Shown in pieces: positions 8,310 to 11,519 of a stretch of 11,519 bases of DNA. Below the pieces are notes generated by a model that was not told the DNA's origin, ran no database searches, and worked only from the letters and a program-made list of their open reading frames with translations. Position 1 is the first letter of the stretch. Each line of letters starts with the position of its first letter. Where the stretch lies: assembly GCA_035527155.1 (NCBI GenBank), contig DATLBB010000208.1:1-11519 (forward strand). Reading direction: 5' to 3'. A program made the position numbers and the translations under genes. Source of the stretch: CS2-K091 sp035527155. Its GTDB lineage: Bacteria; Planctomycetota; Phycisphaerae; Sedimentisphaerales; Anaerobacaceae.

Positions 8310-8392
8310 GTTAGCATGGTTGGCAGCCTGTGCTCTCAGCACCGTTAGAAATTCTACAATGTGCAAAAAACTGTCCAGAGAAAGGACTGAAG

Positions 8393-11300
8393 ATGAAGAA
8401 ATTCATTCCTGTTACACTTTTCGCCGTGCTCTTATGTTTATCTTGTCTCCAGTGGCACGGGCTTCCAGCCCGTGAAAACACGGCCAAGATGGCCGTGCCA
8501 CAGGCTTACGAAAAGACAGTCAATGAATCTGCGCGGGATATTCCCGTAGCTTACGATGTGGATGTCGTAGTTGTCGGCGGTTCATCAGGCGGTGTGGCTG
8601 CCGCCGTCGAAGCGGCGCAAAAAGGTGCGAAGGTTTTTCTTGCGGCTTCACGACCGTACCTCGGCGAAGATATTTGCGCCACGTATCGGCTGTGGCTCAA
8701 GCCGGGCGAAGAGCCGACATCATCGCTTGCTAAGAAGATTTTTGCAGAACCGCCTTTCGTGCCGCCGTTAGGAAAAGGAATCCCTTTTACCTACGAAGCC
8801 GACAAACCATCCGCAGGTGTTCACAAAGATACTAAGCCTCTATCATTGCTTGCCGACGGCAAGTGGAACAGTGCTCCTTCCCAAAGCGTTCAGTATAACG
8901 GCGACGTAATGATTACTGCCAAGCTGGGTAGAGAGCATCGTCTAAGAAGTGTCCACGTTCTTGCCTATCAGCGAGACAACGATTTCGAAGTGGAAAGCGT
9001 GACCGTCTCAATTAGCAACGGCCAACAATACAGGCAGGTTGCCGTCATCAAAAATGAAATGCTCGGCAAAGGTTCATTTGAAGAGTCGGCTATTGACCTT
9101 TCGATGCCGGTAACAGAAAAAGCACGCTACGTGAAGTTTGTAGTTAAGAAGAGCACTGATGTCGATAGAATACTTTTAGGTGAGATTTTAATAGAGGAGG
9201 AACAGCCGTACGTTGAACCAATCCCAAGGCCGCGCACACCTCCGACGCTGATGCAGGTCAAGCGCACACTCGATGAGGCGCTGCTTGAAGCTGGTGTGCA
9301 GTTTCTGTTCGGATGCTATGCAGCGGACGTGCTTCGTGATGGGGCGGGAAATCCTGCCGGCATCGTCATGGCCAATCGTTCCGGACGGCAGGCTGTAAAA
9401 GCCAGGGTCATCATCGATGCTACGCCGCGGGCGAGTGTAGCGAGGATGGCCGGCGCGTCTTTTCGTCCCTATCCCACAGGGCAGCAGACCTTTAAGCACA
9501 TCGCCCTCGGCGGCGAAGTCCGAACAGGTGAAGGCATCCGGGTACGAAAGATGCCTGCGCCGGTCAATGGACGTCAGGCCGTCGAGTACACACTTAAGAT
9601 TCAAATGAAGAATGCTGCTTTCGCATCCTTCGCCGAGGCCGGGCAGATTGCACTCGACAGAACCTGGCATACGGGACAAGTAGATGTGACAGAAACGCTG
9701 TTCCAGGTACCGCCCGACCCTATGAAAGGTAAGAAAAGTCTGTCCGGTACCTGGCCAGGCGCGAAAAAAGTCAATCTCGATCCGTTCCGGCCAATGGGTA
9801 TTAAGCGTCTATACGTGCTTGGTGGCTGCGCGGATGTACCCCGCAATGCGGCGGAAAAGCTGCTTCGGCCTCTGGAGTTGATGAGAATCGGCAGCCGCAT
9901 TGGCGCTGCGGCCGCTTCGCAGGCAAAGCGTGCCGGCAAACTAAAGAACGTGGGATTATACGGCAAAGCAGCGGTGCCCGTGACGTCAGGAGATGTGCGA
10001 GAGAATTTGAGCGGGATAAGTCGAGGGCAAACGAAACTTGTGACAATTCCCGCAAACAATCGGGTCGTGCCGGTGCTCGGCGAATATGATGTTGTGGTCA
10101 TCGGTGGCGGCACAGGCGGAGCGCCTGCCGGCATCGCCGCAGCACGGCAGGGAGCAAGGATCCTCGTCGTCGAATACCTTCACGGCCTCGGCGGAGTCGG
10201 TACGCTCGGCCTCATCAGCAGTTACTATCACGGTTACCGCGTCGGTTTTACAACGGAAATCGATGAAGGTATCGCAAGTTTAACAGATGGTGGAAAAGGC
10301 AAGGCCGCATCGTGGAATCCCGAATGGAAGAGCCAGTGGTATCGGCGGGAGCTCCGCAAGGCCGGCGCCGATATATGGTTCGGCGCGCTCGGCTGCGGCG
10401 CGTTCGTGGAAAACGGGCGGGTCAGGGGTGTCGTGGTCGCTACGCCACAGGGACGGGGCGTTGTACTGGCCAAGGCGGTCATTGATTCGACCGGCAATGC
10501 AGACATCGCTGCGGCTGCCGGCGCTGCGTGCGCCTACACAAACGGCTCCGGCGTCGCCGTCCAGGGTGCAGGACTCCCGCCGCACAATATGGGTACAGGA
10601 TACACTAATACGGATTGGACATTCATCGACGATGCAGATGTTATCGATACCTGGCGGGCTTTTGTCGTTGCAAAGAAAAAGTACAGCCGAGCCTATGACC
10701 TGGGGCAGTTGATAGATACACGAGAACGGCGGCGGATTGTAGGTGACTTTATTATGTCACCAATGGACATCTTAAACGACAGGACCTACCCCGATACCGT
10801 TGTGATATCAAAAAGCGATTTCGACTCGCACGGCTTTACGATACATCCGGCGTTTCTGCTAAAGCCCCCCGGTAGAAAGGACATTATTGTTAATGTCCCC
10901 TATCGCTGCCTGCTGCCAAACGGTCTCGATGGCATTCTGGTAACCGGCCTTGGCGTCAGCGCCCACCGCGATGCGATGCCTGTTATACGAATGCAGCCCG
11001 ACATTCAGAACCAGGGCTACGCGGCAGGCGTAGCGGCGGCAATGGTTACAAAAAGCGGCAAGGAACTGCGTGACATTGATATCAGGGCGCTTCAGAAGCA
11101 CCTCATCGACAAAGGCAATCTGCCGGAGAGGGTCCTGACAGATAAGGACTCTTTTCCATTACCTAAAGAACAGATTGCCAGCGCTGTTGAGCGTGTTGTC
11201 AATGACTACGATGGACTGGAGATAGTCCTTGCACAGCCGCAGGATGCAGTACCGCTTCTGCGAGATGCTTACAAAAGTACCGAAAGCGAAAAAGCCAAAC

Positions 11301-11519
11301 TAACTTATGCCCATATCCTTGGAATGCTGAGCGACGCCACAGGGGCCAATATACTATTGGACGTCATTGGTTCGAGAGAATGGGACAAAGGCTGGAATTT
11401 CACCGGAATGGGTCAATACGGGGCGAGCATTAGCGAACTTGATAGTCTAATAATCGCTTTGGGTCGAACCCGCGATAGGCGGGCAGTGAAATCCATTCTT
11501 GAAAAGGTCGGACAGCTCG
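8393..11519 (+). CDS. Exported tandem FAD-dependent oxidoreductase with inserted F5/8 type C-like domain (3'-truncated)
   Basis: The frame stays open from ATG 8393 to the window edge, giving 1042 complete codons; the stop lies outside. The start is supported by AAAGGA 6 nt upstream and a signal peptide (MKKF, then a hydrophobic core at residues 5-19). Module A has a Rossmann motif at 57-85 (DVVVVGGSSGG). A beta-sandwich resembling F5/8 type C/galactose-binding domains interrupts it at about 134-270 (LADGKWNS, ARYVKFVV, LGEILIEEE). Module A closes near 472-515 (RLYVLGGCADVPRNAAEKLLRP). Module B starts at 565 with a canonical motif (YDVVVIGGGTGG ... ILVVE594) and closes at 844-890 (GLDGILVTG, RMQPDIQNQGYAAGVAAAM), as in the FAD_oxidored family. 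From about 925 the sequence is helical and HEAT-like. The protein is probably a periplasmic or extracellular flavoprotein, substrate unknown. Relatives are sometimes labelled 'xanthan lyase', which this sequence does not support. There is no twin-arginine motif, which is unusual for an exported flavoprotein. Confidence 0.92.
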   Translation, partial: MKKFIPVTLFAVLLCLSCLQWHGLPARENTAKMAVPQAYEKTVNESARDIPVAYDVDVVVVGGSSGGVAAAVEAAQKGAKVFLAASRPYLGEDICATYRLWLKPGEEPTSSLAKKIFAEPPFVPPLGKGIPFTYEADKPSAGVHKDTKPLSLLADGKWNSAPSQSVQYNGDVMITAKLGREHRLRSVHVLAYQRDNDFEVESVTVSISNGQQYRQVAVIKNEMLGKGSFEESAIDLSMPVTEKARYVKFVVKKSTDVDRILLGEILIEEEQPYVEPIPRPRTPPTLMQVKRTLDEALLEAGVQFLFGCYAADVLRDGAGNPAGIVMANRSGRQAVKARVIIDATPRASVARMAGASFRPYPTGQQTFKHIALGGEVRTGEGIRVRKMPAPVNGRQAVEYTLKIQMKNAAFASFAEAGQIALDRTWHTGQVDVTETLFQVPPDPMKGKKSLSGTWPGAKKVNLDPFRPMGIKRLYVLGGCADVPRNAAEKLLRPLELMRIGSRIGAAAASQAKRAGKLKNVGLYGKAAVPVTSGDVRENLSGISRGQTKLVTIPANNRVVPVLGEYDVVVIGGGTGGAPAGIAAARQGARILVVEYLHGLGGVGTLGLISSYYHGYRVGFTTEIDEGIASLTDGGKGKAASWNPEWKSQWYRRELRKAGADIWFGALGCGAFVENGRVRGVVVATPQGRGVVLAKAVIDSTGNADIAAAAGAACAYTNGSGVAVQGAGLPPHNMGTGYTNTDWTFIDDADVIDTWRAFVVAKKKYSRAYDLGQLIDTRERRRIVGDFIMSPMDILNDRTYPDTVVISKSDFDSHGFTIHPAFLLKPPGRKDIIVNVPYRCLLPNGLDGILVTGLGVSAHRDAMPVIRMQPDIQNQGYAAGVAAAMVTKSGKELRDIDIRALQKHLIDKGNLPERVLTDKDSFPLPKEQIASAVERVVNDYDGLEIVLAQPQDAVPLLRDAYKSTESEKAKLTYAHILGMLSDATGANILLDVIGSREWDKGWNFTGMGQYGASISELDSLIIALGRTRDRRAVKSILEKVGQL
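8452..8501. repeat. 50-bp double-hairpin inverted-repeat element inside the flavoprotein coding sequence
   Basis: The element has outer arms GTGG (8452-8455) and CCAC (8498-8501). They enclose two perfect 8-bp hairpins: CACGGGCT/AGCCCGTG (8456-8463 and 8467-8474, loop TCC) and CACGGCCA/TGGCCGTG (8479-8486 and 8490-8497, loop AGA), separated by AAAA. Folded, this is a three-way junction. The outermost 9 nt at each end (GTGGCACGG and CCGTGCCAC) are also exact inverted repeats. It is translated in frame as residues Q20-Q37 (WHGLPARENTAKMAVP) directly after the signal-peptide core. From memory, unverified, similar sequences are dispersed in planctomycete and related genomes, which suggests a REP-like or non-autonomous mobile palindrome. 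Confidence 0.8.

Noticed and set aside
8230..8475. 81-codon + strand ORF beginning in the terminator loop
   Set aside because: It begins inside the terminator hairpin and overlaps the flavoprotein start in another frame. An internal ATG at 8309 has a Shine-Dalgarno-like AAAGGAG, but the peptide shows no recognisable features and ends within the palindromic element.
8571..8771. 66-codon + strand ORF in the flavoprotein region
   Set aside because: It is out of frame with the FAD-binding motif that spans the same bases. The long frame from 8393 explains the region.
8393..11519. Annotation as xanthan lyase
   Set aside because: No polysaccharide lyase motif is visible. The sequence supports only FAD_oxidored-type modules, so a lyase label would be an inherited database name.
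8489..11519. ATG at 8489 (MAVPQAYEKT) as the flavoprotein start
   Set aside because: It lies within the palindromic element with no ribosome-binding site. The ATG at 8393 has AAAGGA at good spacing and a clean signal peptide.

Overview
The window looks like chromosomal DNA of a planctomycete, probably class Phycisphaerae. This is inferred from three things: very large secreted proteins built of GGG-rich right-handed beta-helix repeats; the phrases 'GSSWANAY..LQDAL' and 'GDEIRVAEGIY'; and C-terminal dockerin-like tails ending in 'WLQ-x-C'. No marker gene is present to prove the taxonomy.

Layout: three genes, all on the + strand. (1) Nt 2-1840 is the 3' part of a secreted beta-helix protein. 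It carries a domain of about 340 residues that I do not recognise and a single dockerin-type half-repeat at the C-terminus, followed by a strong intrinsic terminator. (2) A 318-bp intergenic region holds that terminator, a perfect-consensus TTGACA/TATAAT promoter and a leader of about 137 nt. It leads into a 2004-residue secreted mosaic protein (2159-8173): signal peptide, beta-helix module 1, Calx-beta-like linker, beta-helix module 2, internal dockerin-like segment, beta-propeller-like region and C-terminal dockerin. It ends in a terminator identical over 34 bp to the first. (3) From 8393 to the right edge is an exported protein with two tandem FAD-dependent oxidoreductase modules (Pfam FAD_oxidored type). 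An F5/8 type C-like beta-sandwich is inserted in the first module, and a HEAT-like C-terminal region runs off the window. The visible part is 1042 codons, with no in-frame stop.

Each gene appears to be its own transcription unit, separated by terminators. The first two are likely surface or extracellular proteins sharing a C-terminal dockerin/Cys tail. The third is an exported flavoprotein of unknown substrate, of a type often found near carbohydrate-degradation genes. The window shows no direct functional link between it and the beta-helix proteins.

The least ordinary signals are: (a) a 50-bp three-way-junction-like inverted-repeat element lying in frame at the end of the flavoprotein's signal peptide; (b) near-identical gene-end cassettes (dockerin tail plus terminator) on two otherwise divergent genes; (c) a first FAD module whose nucleotide-binding motif is altered while the second is canonical; and (d) the composite architecture of the 2004-residue protein. 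I see no RNA genes, CRISPR arrays, transposases or phage genes.
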